DNA of 23,847 bases from Jeotgalicoccus sp. (GCA_003513765.1 DONT01000003.1:1-23847); one strand, 5' to 3'. Shown: positions 1-7,966, numbered from the stretch's first letter. The notes: generated from the sequence alone by a model not told the origin. Numbers and translations are program-made.

Positions 1-23
1 CAGTTCGAATCTGCCCCCTTCCA
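1..23 (+). tRNA. tRNA-Tyr, 3' end only
   Basis: The window opens inside a tRNA gene. The 3' half of the T arm (TTCGAAT loop, CTGCC stem strand) is followed by a seven-base acceptor strand CCCTTCC and discriminator A at 23. The anticodon lies outside the window. The Tyr assignment is inference from the match to the Bacillales tRNA-Tyr 3' end and from its place just before tRNA-Trp, as in the usual Thr-Tyr-Trp-His-Gln order. Confidence 0.7.
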
Positions 24-30
24 TTAGTAT

Positions 31-101
31 AGGGGTATCGTATAATGGTAATATAGAGGTCTCCAAAACCTTTGATGTGGGTTCGATTCCTACTACCCCT
101 G
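31..101 (+). tRNA. tRNA-Trp (CCA anticodon)
   Basis: The acceptor strand AGGGGTA (31-37) pairs with TACCCCT (94-100), followed by discriminator G101. The anticodon stem GAGGT/ACCTT encloses the loop CTCCAAA with anticodon CCA. The T loop is TTCGATT. The CCA tail is not encoded. Confidence 0.97.
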
Positions 102-118
102 CATAATAATTTTAAAAT

Positions 119-192
119 GGCGGTTGTGGTGAAGTGGTTAACACACCGGATTGTGGTTCCGGCATGCGTGGGTTCGATCCCCATCAGCCGCC
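119..192 (+). tRNA. tRNA-His (GTG anticodon)
   Basis: The extra G-1 typical of tRNA-His is present at 119 and pairs with the discriminator C192. The acceptor GCGGTTG pairs with CAGCCGC. The anticodon stem CCGGA/TCCGG encloses loop TTGTGGT with anticodon GTG. Confidence 0.97.
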
Positions 193-199
193 CCATTTT

Positions 200-271
200 T
201 GGGCTGTAGCCAAGCGGTAAGGCAACGGGTTTTGGTCTCGTGACGCGAAGGTTCGAATCCTTCCAGCCCAG
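200..271 (+). tRNA. tRNA-Gln (TTG anticodon)
   Basis: The acceptor TGGGCTG (200-206) pairs with CAGCCCA (264-270), with discriminator G271. The anticodon stem ACGGG/CTCGT encloses loop TTTTGGT with anticodon TTG. It follows tRNA-His by seven bases. Confidence 0.97.
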
Positions 272-285
272 TTTTTATTTCCTTT

Positions 286-356
286 GGCGCCATAGCCAAG
301 TGGTAAGGCAGAGGACTGCAAATCCTCTATCACCGGTTCAAATCCGGTTGGCGCCT
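286..356 (+). tRNA. tRNA-Cys (GCA anticodon)
   Basis: The acceptor GGCGCCA (286-292) pairs with TGGCGCC (349-355), with discriminator T356. The anticodon stem GAGGA/TCCTC holds a loop with anticodon GCA. The T stem is ACCGG/CCGGT. Confidence 0.97.
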
Positions 357-371
357 TTAACTATACTTTAT

Positions 372-443
372 GCGGAAGTAGTTTAGTGTTTAGAACATGC
401 TTCTTCCTGAAGCAAGACATAGGTTCAAATCCTATCTTCCGCT
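372..443 (+). tRNA. tRNA-Gly (TCC anticodon)
   Basis: The acceptor GCGGAAG (372-378) pairs with CTTCCGC (436-442), with discriminator T443. The anticodon stem TGCTT/AAGCA encloses loop CTTCCTG with anticodon TCC. Confidence 0.96.
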
Positions 444-491
444 TTATTCTTTTAAACTAATTAGATGACTAATTAGTATTTTTTTTACTTA

Positions 492-576
492 GCCACCGTG
501 GCGGAACAGGCAGACGCGTTGGACTCAAAATCCAATTCTCGTTAAGAGAGTGTCGGTTCGATCCCGACCGGTGGTA
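492..576 (+). tRNA. tRNA-Leu (CAA anticodon)
   Basis: This is a class II tRNA with a long variable arm (TCTCGTTAAGAGA). The acceptor GCCACCG pairs with CGGTGGT (569-575), with discriminator A576. The anticodon stem TTGGA/TCCAA encloses loop CTCAAAA with anticodon CAA. It is the last tRNA of the cluster. Confidence 0.97.
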
Positions 577-583
577 TACAGTG

Positions 584-614
584 AACACTGTGCTTCTTGC
601 ACAGTGTTTTTTTT
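584..614 (+). terminator. Terminator of the tRNA operon
   Basis: A perfect 10-bp stem AACACTGTGC/GCACAGTGTT with loop TTCTT is followed by a run of T. It sits eight bases after tRNA-Leu. The following stretch to the next gene (615-844) is AT-rich. It holds a TATAAT at 806-811 but no convincing -35 element or small gene. Confidence 0.93.
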
Positions 615-844
615 ATATACATTTATTTTGATATTGATTAATACTTTTCTTTGTAAAGTTAATAATATAAGGTGTATATTATAGTTAATTTCTTTAGGAA
701 ATCTATTTTAGTGAAAATATTCTCATAATTTTAAATAAAAGTGTTACTTTTTAACATAATAATGGTTGTTTTGTGTTAAAATAAGTTTTTATTGCTTAAA
801 TACCTTATAATTAAAGCAGTAAAAAGTGAGCTAGGAGGATAACA

Positions 845-1942
845 ATGCATCCTAAAGAAAATGACATTTTAAAACATATAAAGGATAACCCTTTCATATC
901 ACAAACTGAACTGGCTAAAAAGGTAGGATTAACAAGTTCTGCTGTAGCAGCAATCGTATCTGATCTTGTTAAGAAAGAGTTCATTCAGGGACAGGCCTAT
1001 GTACTGAATGCTGAGTATCCGATTGTCTGTGTTGGTGCAGCTAACGTTGACCGCAAGTTCTTCGTTCATGATGAGCTGATACACGGCACATCCAATCCAA
1101 TTCAGTCTGCACATTCTGTCGGCGGTGTTGCGCGTAATATTGGTGAAAATCTCGGCAGGCTTGGTGAGAGTGTTGCTTTAATTACGACACGCGGTGATGA
1201 TGGTGAATGGAAGACGATTCACGATTCGACTTCACCGTTTATCAACCTTGATTTTGCAGAACATATAGAGGGGCAGAGTACAGGTTGTTACACGGCTTTA
1301 ATCAGTCACGAAGGTGAGATGGAGTACGGCTTCGCTGATATGAACATCTACGATTATCTGACGCCTGAAGTGCTGATTAAACAGACGTACATATTAAAGC
1401 GTGCAAAATGTATCGTGGCAGATTTAAATACGCCTAAAGTATCCCTCGACTTCTTATGTGCATACGCAGAGAAACATGATCTTAATCTTGTGCTTATACC
1501 AGTATCTGGACCGAAGATGAACCGTATGCCGGATAATTTAAAACCGGTGGACTGGATAATCGTCAACAGAGATGAAACAGAAGCACATTTTAATATTGAG
1601 ATTAACAGTGATGATGAATTGCTTAAAGCAGCGAATATGTGGAATGATGCCGGTGTCAGTCATGTTATTGTGACGAATGGTGTTAAATCGATAGCTTACA
1701 GCGGCAAGAACGGCGTCGGTAAAGTATACAGCATAATCCCATCGGAGAAAGTTGTCGATGTCACAGGTGCCGGAGATTCGTTTTCCAGCGCAATTGTCTA
1801 CGGCTGGCTGAAAGGTTATTCAATAGATGACATCGTTAAGATGGCAATGATGAACAGCAGTAAGACGATAGAGACAGAATATACCGTACGTCAGGATTTA
1901 ACAGAAAGACAACTTATTAAAGACATGGAGGAAGTTAAATGA
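845..1942 (+). CDS. psuK: Pseudouridine kinase (PfkB family) with N-terminal winged helix
   Basis: It phosphorylates pseudouridine to pseudouridine 5'-phosphate, the substrate of the enzyme encoded by the next gene. Residues 1-55 look like a winged helix-turn-helix (TELAKKVGLTSSAVAAIVSDL). From about residue 60 a PfkB ribokinase fold follows: GAANVD at 65-70, signature GGVARN at 93-98, NRDE at 241-244 and the C-terminal signature DVTGAGD at 305-311, with Asp311 the expected catalytic base. At 365 residues it is about 50 longer than E. coli PsuK, the difference being the HTH domain. The start is ATG after AGGAGG (833-838). The TGA stop overlaps the ATG of psuG, so the two are translationally coupled. 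Pseudouridine specificity is inferred from the psuG neighbour. The HTH part could autoregulate the operon. No pseudouridine transporter gene is adjacent. Confidence 0.88.
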   Translation: MHPKENDILKHIKDNPFISQTELAKKVGLTSSAVAAIVSDLVKKEFIQGQAYVLNAEYPIVCVGAANVDRKFFVHDELIHGTSNPIQSAHSVGGVARNIGENLGRLGESVALITTRGDDGEWKTIHDSTSPFINLDFAEHIEGQSTGCYTALISHEGEMEYGFADMNIYDYLTPEVLIKQTYILKRAKCIVADLNTPKVSLDFLCAYAEKHDLNLVLIPVSGPKMNRMPDNLKPVDWIIVNRDETEAHFNIEINSDDELLKAANMWNDAGVSHVIVTNGVKSIAYSGKNGVGKVYSIIPSEKVVDVTGAGDSFSSAIVYGWLKGYSIDDIVKMAMMNSSKTIETEYTVRQDLTERQLIKDMEEVK

Positions 1943-2853
1943 ATCATTTAATCGAACTACACCCGGATGTTAAAGAAGCGTTAGCAAGCAATAAACCGGT
2001 AATTGCTTTAGAATCAACTATTATTTCTCACGGTATGCCTTATCCGCAAAACGTGGAAATGGCTAAAAAAGTAGAAGATATCGTGCGCGAAGGCGGAGCG
2101 GTTCCTGCAACAATTGCAATTATGGACGGCAAGATTAAGGTCGGACTTGATGAGGCTTCACTTGAGAAGCTTGGTAACTCACAAGGCGTTGCGAAAGTAT
2201 CACGACGCGACCTCGCAGAAATCATTGCAACAAAACGCATCGGTGCAACAACTGTAGCATCGACAATGATCTGTGCTGAAATGGCAGGCATTAAATTCTT
2301 CGTTACAGGCGGAATTGGCGGTGTGCACCGCGGAGTGGAAGACACTATGGATATCTCAGCTGACCTTGATGAACTAGGGAAAACTGATGTAGCTGTAATC
2401 TGTGCAGGTGCTAAATCTATTTTAGATCTGGATAAAACAATGGAGTACCTTGAAACTAAGGGTGTACCTGTAATCGGTTATCAGACTGAAGTACTGCCGG
2501 CATTCTTTACACGCACGAGTGATATTAAATTAAACACTGTGTCTGAAACAACAGAAGACATTGCTGCGATTATTAAAGCGAAACATGACCTTGAACTTGA
2601 AGGCGGGGTTGTTATCGCTAACCCTATTTTAGAAAGTGATGAACTGCCTAAAGAATACATCGACAAGATCGTTATGGAAGCTGTTAAAGAAGCTGAAGAA
2701 AACGGCATCGGCGGTAAAGATTCAACACCGTTCCTATTAGGTAAAATTGTTGAAAAAACAGAAGGTAAATCTCTCGAAGCCAACATTAAATTAGTATATA
2801 ACAACGCTAAAGTGGGCACACAGATCGCTGTAGACTACTTTAATATCCAATAA
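1939..2853 (+). CDS. psuG: Pseudouridine-5'-phosphate glycosidase
   Basis: It cleaves the C-C glycosidic bond of pseudouridine 5'-phosphate to uracil and ribose 5-phosphate, recycling pseudouridine from RNA turnover. Its 304 residues match the family length (E. coli 312). The family motif ALESTIISHG lies at 23-32, with Glu25 matching the catalytic acid. Lys86 in KVSRRD matches the substrate-binding Lys. Asp138 (DTMDIS) matches the metal ligand, and Lys159 in GAKSILD matches the Schiff-base lysine. These assignments rest on my recollection of E. coli PsuG (Glu31, Lys93, Asp145, Lys166), and the offsets of 6-7 are consistent. The start ATG shares the bases ATGA with the stop of psuK. Transcription ends at the hairpin 2867-2905. 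Confidence 0.96.
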   Translation: MNHLIELHPDVKEALASNKPVIALESTIISHGMPYPQNVEMAKKVEDIVREGGAVPATIAIMDGKIKVGLDEASLEKLGNSQGVAKVSRRDLAEIIATKRIGATTVASTMICAEMAGIKFFVTGGIGGVHRGVEDTMDISADLDELGKTDVAVICAGAKSILDLDKTMEYLETKGVPVIGYQTEVLPAFFTRTSDIKLNTVSETTEDIAAIIKAKHDLELEGGVVIANPILESDELPKEYIDKIVMEAVKEAEENGIGGKDSTPFLLGKIVEKTEGKSLEANIKLVYNNAKVGTQIAVDYFNIQ

Positions 2854-2866
2854 TTATAAAAATGAG

Positions 2867-2905
2867 CCCTAATCCTTACAATTCGCTGAGGATTAGGGTA
2901 TTTTT
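2867..2905 (+). terminator. Terminator of psuKG
   Basis: A perfect 10-bp stem CCCTAATCCT/AGGATTAGGG with a 12-base loop is followed by TATTTTTAT. It ends the psuKG transcript before the peptidase gene. Confidence 0.88.
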
Positions 2906-2942
2906 ATATATAAGGATTATATAATTTAAAGAGGGTGCAAAA

Positions 2943-4646
2943 GTGACGGAGTTTACTAAATATCTATCATTAAAACTGGATACAGCAAAAGAGAATTTGT
3001 ATGTTATTTCTGATGAGACAGGGAAGCGCGAGCTGCACAGCTATAATATTAAAGATAAAAGTTATGTAAAAGTATCAGCTGAACAGGAAAATGTGAAAAA
3101 CTACTGGTTTGAAGATGATGGCTTATTAATAGCAACGGATTTAAATGGTAATGAACGCGAGCAGCTGACTCATTTCAAAGGGGCAGAAATGAAGCAGCTT
3201 ACAGCGGACGATGACTATTATCATCATTATGGTGTACATATGGACGGCAGATTTATATTCTTAAGACATCATAAAGAAGGTAAGACGTTTGAAATGATGG
3301 ATTATGAGAGTGGACAGCAGACTGTACTTAAATCATTTGAGACGCCGTCATCAATCATCGGTAAATTTGATGAAAATCATATACTGATGAGTCAGGATGT
3401 AAATAATTTAGATAAAAAAGTCTTTCTGTACAATATAAAAACCGACGAATTAACGGACACAAAACTGCCGGCAGGACGTTTCGGCAATTACCGTTCTTTA
3501 AATGATTCGGAGGCTTTGTTTACGAGTGATTACTTAGAAGGACATTTAAATCTGTATAAATTAAATAAAGATACTTTTGAATTTAAAAAGCTGACTTATT
3601 TTAAATGGGATATTCAAAAGGTGCTTGTGCTTGAAGATAAAAACACTGTGATTTTTGAAGTAAATAAAAAAGGATTCTCTAAACTGTTTAAGTACAATGT
3701 TCAGGATGATCTGCTTGAAACACTGGATTTCTTCAGTGAAGGGGTAGTGCATTCGCTGGTTAATTCAGGCGATACACTGTATGCACTGTATTCGGATATG
3801 AGTACGCCGCATGCAATCTACGAATTCAATTTAACCGATAGCAGTACAGAAAAACTATTCGGCAACGATAAAATTGATACTGTTATTAATACGGTATATT
3901 CGACATACCCTTCATTTGACGGGCTGGATGTGCCTTACTATTTATATCAGCAGAGCACGCAGGCACCAACAGCAATACACGTGCACGGCGGACCGGAATC
4001 ACAGGCACGTCCTGAATTCAACGAACTGTATTACAAGCTCTATAAAGAAGGCTATCAGATTGCTGTGCCGAATATTAGAGGATCAACGGGTTACTCCAAA
4101 TTTTATATCGGTCTCGATAATCAGGAGAAGCGTATCGATGCAGCGAGAGATGTTGTACGGCTGCGGGAGCATTTAATTAATAATCATCAGTCTGATAAAG
4201 ACAATATTTTTATTATGGGAAGAAGCTACGGCGGATTTATGACGCTCTTGTTAATTACCCAGTTTCCTAAGCTGTGGAAAGGAGCAGTGGATATCGTCGG
4301 CATATCACACTTTACAACGCTGCTGTCGAATACACCTGCCTGGCGCCGGGAACAGCGTTCATACGAGTATGGCTTTATTGGTGAGCACGACGAATTTATG
4401 CAGTGTATCGCACCGCTGAACAATACTCAGAGAATACGCTGTCCGCTTAGAATATTCCATTCTCATAATGATGTAAGGGTGCCTTATTCTGAATCCGTGC
4501 AAATGTATGAAAAAATGAAGGAAGAAAACAAGGACGTCGAGCTGACCGCTTATGAGAATGAAGGACATCAGTATTTATACACTGAAAATCAGGATGATAT
4601 GAATACGAAAGTAATAGAATTTTTTAACGAACAGATAAATAAATAA
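2943..4646 (+). CDS. S9-family (prolyl oligopeptidase-like) serine peptidase
   Basis: This is a cytoplasmic serine peptidase or acylaminoacyl-peptidase-like enzyme of 567 residues. Residues 1 to about 310 are beta-rich with repeated blade-like segments, fitting the N-terminal propeller of S9 enzymes. The C-terminal third is an alpha/beta hydrolase: HVHGGPE at 346-352 (oxyanion region), STGYSKFY at 381-388, the nucleophile elbow GRSYGG at 426-431 with Ser428, Asp510 in HNDVRVP and His542 in GHQYL. There is no signal peptide. Translation starts at GTG after GAGGGTG, which is the only well-placed start. It is a single gene between two terminators. The exact substrate cannot be told; short peptides or N-acylated peptides are typical for the family. 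Confidence 0.88.
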   Translation: MTEFTKYLSLKLDTAKENLYVISDETGKRELHSYNIKDKSYVKVSAEQENVKNYWFEDDGLLIATDLNGNEREQLTHFKGAEMKQLTADDDYYHHYGVHMDGRFIFLRHHKEGKTFEMMDYESGQQTVLKSFETPSSIIGKFDENHILMSQDVNNLDKKVFLYNIKTDELTDTKLPAGRFGNYRSLNDSEALFTSDYLEGHLNLYKLNKDTFEFKKLTYFKWDIQKVLVLEDKNTVIFEVNKKGFSKLFKYNVQDDLLETLDFFSEGVVHSLVNSGDTLYALYSDMSTPHAIYEFNLTDSSTEKLFGNDKIDTVINTVYSTYPSFDGLDVPYYLYQQSTQAPTAIHVHGGPESQARPEFNELYYKLYKEGYQIAVPNIRGSTGYSKFYIGLDNQEKRIDAARDVVRLREHLINNHQSDKDNIFIMGRSYGGFMTLLLITQFPKLWKGAVDIVGISHFTTLLSNTPAWRREQRSYEYGFIGEHDEFMQCIAPLNNTQRIRCPLRIFHSHNDVRVPYSESVQMYEKMKEENKDVELTAYENEGHQYLYTENQDDMNTKVIEFFNEQINK

Positions 4647-4651
4647 AAATG

Positions 4652-4687
4652 AGCCGTTTCACCTCACAGAGGTGAAGCGGCTGTTTT
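4652..4687. terminator. Bidirectional terminator between peptidase and marR genes
   Basis: A 14-bp stem, AGCCGTTTCACCTC against GAGGTGAAGCGGCT with one T-G pair, has a three-base loop. TTTT follows it on the + strand and a T-rich run flanks it on the - strand. It can serve both converging genes. Confidence 0.9.
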
Positions 4688-5114
4688 AATTCATTAAATT
4701 ATTAAATTTCTGAAGCAGATGGGCAAAATCTTCAATTTCTTTATCTTCCCATTCATCAATAATTTTAGCAAAACGCTGTTTTCTGCCCTGTCTGATATGT
4801 AAAATTACATCATGACCTTTATCGTTAATATCATAAAGATATGAGCGGCGGTCTGTTTCAGATTGTTTTTTCTCGAGCAGTTCGTCTTCCATTAAGTCGG
4901 CAGCCTGTCTGCTGACTGTAGAAATATCAAGGTGAAGTTTTTCAGCAATACTTTTAACACCCATCGGGCCATTTTTAGAAATAAGCAGCAGTATTAAATA
5001 ACTGGCTCGTTTAAGCTCCTGCTTTTTATCGTTTTCAAATGTCCGGGTTCTTAAGGCACGGACCATCATAGCAATTTCCAATTCTAAAACTTCCAATGAG
5101 TCGTCGTTAACCAT
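4686..5114 (-). CDS. MarR-family transcriptional regulator
   Basis: This is a winged-helix repressor of about 142 residues, the usual MarR size. In the version starting at 5114, the recognition region runs through IAEKLHLDISTVSRQAADL and the wing through KKQSETDRRSYLYDI, the D-R-R/S wing being a MarR hallmark. Flanking helices form the dimer interface. I chose ATG at 5114 because AAAGG (5127-5131 on the complement) lies about 11 bases upstream. An in-frame GTG at 5121-5123 would be only two bases from it. It is divergent from the efflux transporter gene, the classic arrangement for a local repressor, and a 13-bp palindrome lies in the shared promoter. The inducer is unknown. Confidence 0.9.
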   Translation of the reverse strand: MVNDDSLEVLELEIAMMVRALRTRTFENDKKQELKRASYLILLLISKNGPMGVKSIAEKLHLDISTVSRQAADLMEDELLEKKQSETDRRSYLYDINDKGHDVILHIRQGRKQRFAKIIDEWEDKEIEDFAHLLQKFNNLMN

Positions 5115-5142
5115 TCTGCACACAGCCTTTCAAATTCTATTC

Positions 5143-5171
5143 TTGACTTTACATGTAGTTGTATTATACAA
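5143..5171 (+). promoter_or_regulatory. Efflux-gene promoter with overlapping palindromic operator
   Basis: The promoter reads TTGACT (5143-5148), 16 bases, TATACA (5165-5170). The perfect palindrome TTGTAT-T-ATACAA (5159-5171) covers the -10 element. On the other strand the same bases contain TATAAT, so one bound repressor could block both divergent genes. Binding by the neighbouring MarR protein is inference. Confidence 0.75.
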
Positions 5172-5208
5172 TCAATTTTCGTGAAAGTCTATGAAAGAAG
5201 GAAAATGA

Positions 5209-6612
5209 ATGAGTTTAGGAAACGAAAACAGCAGTAAATTAACAGATAGAAACAGAACGATATTAATGGCTGTACTTTTATCGGGTGCATTTGCAGCGAT
5301 ATTAAATCAGACGCTTTTAGCGACAGCAATTCCTCATATAATGACGGATTTGAACCTGGATGCTGATGTTGCCCAGTGGCTGCAATCTGTGTTCATGCTC
5401 GTTAACGGGATTATGATACCAATCACAGCCTTTTTGATTAATAAATTCTCAACGAGAACGTTATTCTTCACCGCGATGTCCCTGTTTGGCCTCGGAACGC
5501 TGGTCTGCGGTATATCACCGTCATTCCCCGTGCTCATGGCAGGCCGTATTTTACAGGCGGCAGGAGCTGGTATTATCATGCCGCTGATGCAGACGATTTT
5601 ATTCCTGGTTTATCCGCGCGATCAGCGTGGTAAAGCGATGGGAATGTTTGGTCTTGTCATAAGTTTTGCACCGGCAATCGGACCGACACTGTCGGGATGG
5701 TTTATCGATATATATCCGTGGCGCGGACTGTTTTACATGCTGCTGCCAATCGTAATTATCGATTTAATCGTTGCATACTTTATTTTAAAAAACGTTACAG
5801 AGAAGACGAATCCAAAACTCGATATGACATCTATTCTTTTATCAACACTTGGGTTTGGAGGACTGCTATACGGCTTCAGTGCTGCAGGGAACAGCGGCTG
5901 GCTGAGTCTTACGGTAATTGTGCCGATTATAATTGGTGCAGTGTCGCTGTACATGTTCATTAAACGCCAGAACAGACTGGAAGAGCCTATTTTAGAGTTC
6001 GGAGTATTCAAAGATAAAATCTTTACTTTGTCTACATCTTTAGGAATGATCGTCTTTATGTCGATGATCGGCGGTGCAGTAATTCTGCCGATATTCATGC
6101 AGACAATGCTGGGCTTCAGTGCGATGGAATCCGGTATGATGCTGCTTCCCGGTGCGTTAATTATGGGACTGATGAGTCCAATCACCGGCCGGCTGTTCGA
6201 TAAATACGGTGCCAGATGGCTCGCTATTATCGGGCTCGGTATGCTGACAGTAACGACGCTGATGTTTGCGAACCTGAGTACAGAAACTACCTTTACGTAT
6301 CTAGCAGTCGTCAACTCATTCCGCATGCTCGGTGTGGCGATGGTAATGATGCCGGTAACAACAGAAGGGCTCAACAGATTATCGAACTCGCTTGTGCCGC
6401 ACGGTACTGCGATGAGTAATACGATGAGACAAGTTGCCGGAGCAGTAGGAACGGCCTTACTGGTATCAATTATGACGAATACAATGAGACCGACAGAAGG
6501 TACCGAAGGTATGATACATGGCGTGAATATGTCATTCCTGTTTGCAGGTATACTCGCATTTGTCGGATTTGTACTTGCCTTTAAACTAAGAAGAACGAGA
6601 GATATGGATTAA
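5209..6612 (+). CDS. Multidrug efflux transporter, MFS DHA2 (EmrB/QacA) type
   Basis: This is a 467-residue integral membrane protein whose hydrophobicity fits the 14-helix DHA2 drug:H+ antiporters. The first helix carries LNQTLLATAIPHIMTDL, the DHA2 motif D1. A motif-A-like loop follows (NKFSTRTLFF), and GLVISFAPAIGPTLSGW is antiporter motif C. These features support proton-driven export of drugs or other hydrophobic compounds across the cytoplasmic membrane. ATG at 5209 follows GAAGGA with six bases between. It is expressed from the promoter shared with the divergent MarR gene and ends at a strong hairpin. The substrate range cannot be read from the sequence. Confidence 0.92.
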   Translation: MSLGNENSSKLTDRNRTILMAVLLSGAFAAILNQTLLATAIPHIMTDLNLDADVAQWLQSVFMLVNGIMIPITAFLINKFSTRTLFFTAMSLFGLGTLVCGISPSFPVLMAGRILQAAGAGIIMPLMQTILFLVYPRDQRGKAMGMFGLVISFAPAIGPTLSGWFIDIYPWRGLFYMLLPIVIIDLIVAYFILKNVTEKTNPKLDMTSILLSTLGFGGLLYGFSAAGNSGWLSLTVIVPIIIGAVSLYMFIKRQNRLEEPILEFGVFKDKIFTLSTSLGMIVFMSMIGGAVILPIFMQTMLGFSAMESGMMLLPGALIMGLMSPITGRLFDKYGARWLAIIGLGMLTVTTLMFANLSTETTFTYLAVVNSFRMLGVAMVMMPVTTEGLNRLSNSLVPHGTAMSNTMRQVAGAVGTALLVSIMTNTMRPTEGTEGMIHGVNMSFLFAGILAFVGFVLAFKLRRTRDMD

Positions 6613-6615
6613 TTT

Positions 6616-6657
6616 AAAAACAGCTCACTGTCATTTTGACAGTGAGCTGTTTTTTTT
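6616..6657. terminator. Bidirectional terminator between efflux and membrane-protein genes
   Basis: A perfect 13-bp stem CAGCTCACTGTCA/TGACAGTGAGCTG with loop TTT is extended by A/T pairs. It has T runs on both strands and sits between two converging genes. Confidence 0.95.
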
Positions 6658-7459
6658 ATGATTCGTTCTTATTTGAAGATTTAGCTCTTAAATACTGAGC
6701 GATAATAATAATAATTAAGCCGATGAACATAAAGTACTGAACGATAAACTCCGATAATTCATTAAGGAAATCAAATGGATAAATCAGACGTCCGGCACTG
6801 TATATAAACAGTACGATAAAAATTAACTTGCTCGCCCAGGATTTAGAACTGAAGATGAAATATACTGAAGCGGCAGCGACAATAACAAAAACAACAAAGA
6901 GCAGTGTATCCACTAAAGAAGCATCGTAAGACGTAATTTTTAAAGGACTGAGTGTTTCAGAATTCATAAACAGTATTAAAAGGTTCGCACCGACAAACAG
7001 AATTAAAAATAAGACGCCGGAAACCATCTGCTTATTGCCGCGGCCGGAAGACTGGTGTTTTATACCGTGATTCATTAAAGGAACCATAGCGAGTATTAAT
7101 ATGAGAATTCCAGGCAGTACTAATGAAATAACGACTTCTCCAAAGAAGAAAATACTTGCTGAAAATAATACGGCAAAATAAACGCCGAGAATCGCTGCAT
7201 CAGACCAGTACTTATTACGATACTTCGGTAAATCTTTTGAAGCTACACGTGCAACATCTTTTGTTTTGGCGTTGTAATACGTCACGTAATCCTTGCCGGA
7301 ACGCACCATGACATCAGCCATTATGTATAATTTTTCATACTTCGCATCTTCGGTAACGAAGTGTTTATCAAACTCAGTATTCAGCGAGTTAAATGCCAGC
7401 TGATCATCTTCAGGCAGTCCGCTAAATACTTTTTCATATTCTTTTTTATAATTCGTCAT
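6656..7459 (-). CDS. Six-helix membrane protein of unknown function
   Basis: I do not recognise this 267-residue protein. Residues 1-84 are soluble and charged (FSGLPEDDQLAF, then DVMVRSGKDYVTYYN). Six hydrophobic segments follow at about 85-107, 108-129, 146-166, 183-204, 210-228 and 237-256, and the tail RAKSSNKNES is hydrophilic. A cytoplasmic N-terminal domain on a polytopic membrane part is the visible layout; it could resemble DUF1129-type proteins, but I cannot confirm that. ATG is preceded by AAGGATG. A TATAAT overlapped by an inverted repeat lies upstream. It is a single gene, closed by the bidirectional terminator shared with the efflux gene. Confidence 0.8.
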   Translation of the reverse strand: MTNYKKEYEKVFSGLPEDDQLAFNSLNTEFDKHFVTEDAKYEKLYIMADVMVRSGKDYVTYYNAKTKDVARVASKDLPKYRNKYWSDAAILGVYFAVLFSASIFFFGEVVISLVLPGILILILAMVPLMNHGIKHQSSGRGNKQMVSGVLFLILFVGANLLILFMNSETLSPLKITSYDASLVDTLLFVVFVIVAAASVYFIFSSKSWASKLIFIVLFIYSAGRLIYPFDFLNELSEFIVQYFMFIGLIIIIIAQYLRAKSSNKNES

Positions 7460-7482
7460 AAAAACATCCTTGTGTAATATAT

Positions 7483-7514
7483 AATACTCATCATTATATC
7501 AGATAATGAGTATT
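7483..7514 (-). promoter_or_regulatory. Inverted repeat over the promoter of the membrane-protein gene
   Basis: AATACTCAT (7483-7491) and ATGAGTATT (7506-7514) form perfect 9-bp arms. On the - strand they flank GATATAAT, a good -10 element, upstream of the six-helix membrane-protein gene. No clear -35 is seen. It could be an operator. A role as terminator of the remnant ending at 7523 is less likely, as the tail lacks a run of T. Confidence 0.4.
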
Positions 7515-7522
7515 TTACACTG

Positions 7523-7744
7523 TTAAATGTGTGCGTTTTCATAGACTTCCTTAGAAGACTCAAGTTCAGCAGAGATTTTTATTATATCGGCTTTGGATTC
7601 AGAGATAACCCGTTTATTCAGGAAGATAAGCGTTACAGCAATCAGTGCAGCAAAACTGATGGTGTGAATAATCCAAAAAGGAAGGTAATTGTAAGCGAAA
7701 CCGTACAGTAACGTACCAGCTGGGGCTATATGCTGGAAAACTTT
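7523..7744 (-). pseudogene. 3' remnant of an MFS-type transporter gene
   Basis: On the - strand one frame is open for 74 codons from just after a TGA (7745-7747) to a TAA (7523-7525). It has no start codon with a ribosome binding site. It translates to FQHIAPAGTLLYGFAYN, a hydrophobic helix (FWIIHTISFAALIAVTLIFL), NKR and a charged tail. This resembles the last two helices and tail of a major-facilitator transporter, where GTLLYG-type loops are common. The first four fifths of the gene are missing. It is next to another truncated frame on the opposite strand. Confidence 0.6.
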
Positions 7745-7960
7745 TCATATAAAATGTATGAACGGCCGCAGGCCCAGCATCCGCTGGACAGAATTTTATT
7801 TGCGGTAAGGAGTCTTGTCTATCCGCTCTGTTTGTTTGAAACAGGGAAAGTTGAAGAGGCAAAAGATGCGTATTATATAATTGAAAACACTGTCGCAGAT
7901 ATAAAGGAATCTATATATGCTAAAGAAATGCACATGATTAAAGCGCTTATATTTGAATAA
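7730..7960 (+). pseudogene. Probable 3' remnant of an unidentified gene
   Basis: A 76-codon frame encodes a mostly helical, soluble sequence (HPLDRILFAVRSLVYPLCLF, KVEEAKDAYYIIENTV). No Shine-Dalgarno sequence precedes ATG 7730, and its first codons overlap the transporter remnant on the other strand. The frame ends at a proper terminator (7967-7998), so the 3' end of a real gene is preserved. I do not recognise the family; the C-terminal part of a regulator once divergent from the transporter is one possibility. It could also be a small intact gene with a weak start. Confidence 0.45.
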
Positions 7961-7966
7961 TGATTG

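Noticed and set aside
1..614. Integrated element at the tRNA cluster
   Set aside because: No integrase, direct repeat of a tRNA end or foreign gene block is seen after the cluster; the next genes are ordinary metabolic genes.
5733..6374. Long open frame of 213 codons opposite the efflux gene
   Set aside because: It lies wholly inside the transporter gene, has no ribosome binding site, and is explained by the codon bias of the true gene.
7529..7542. Sequence resembling a catabolite-response (cre) site
   Set aside because: It has a mismatch in the conserved core and falls inside a decayed coding region, not before a gene.
7529..7711. 60-codon + strand frame between the membrane-protein gene and the scar
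   Set aside because: It is antisense to the better-supported transporter remnant and has no ribosome binding site.
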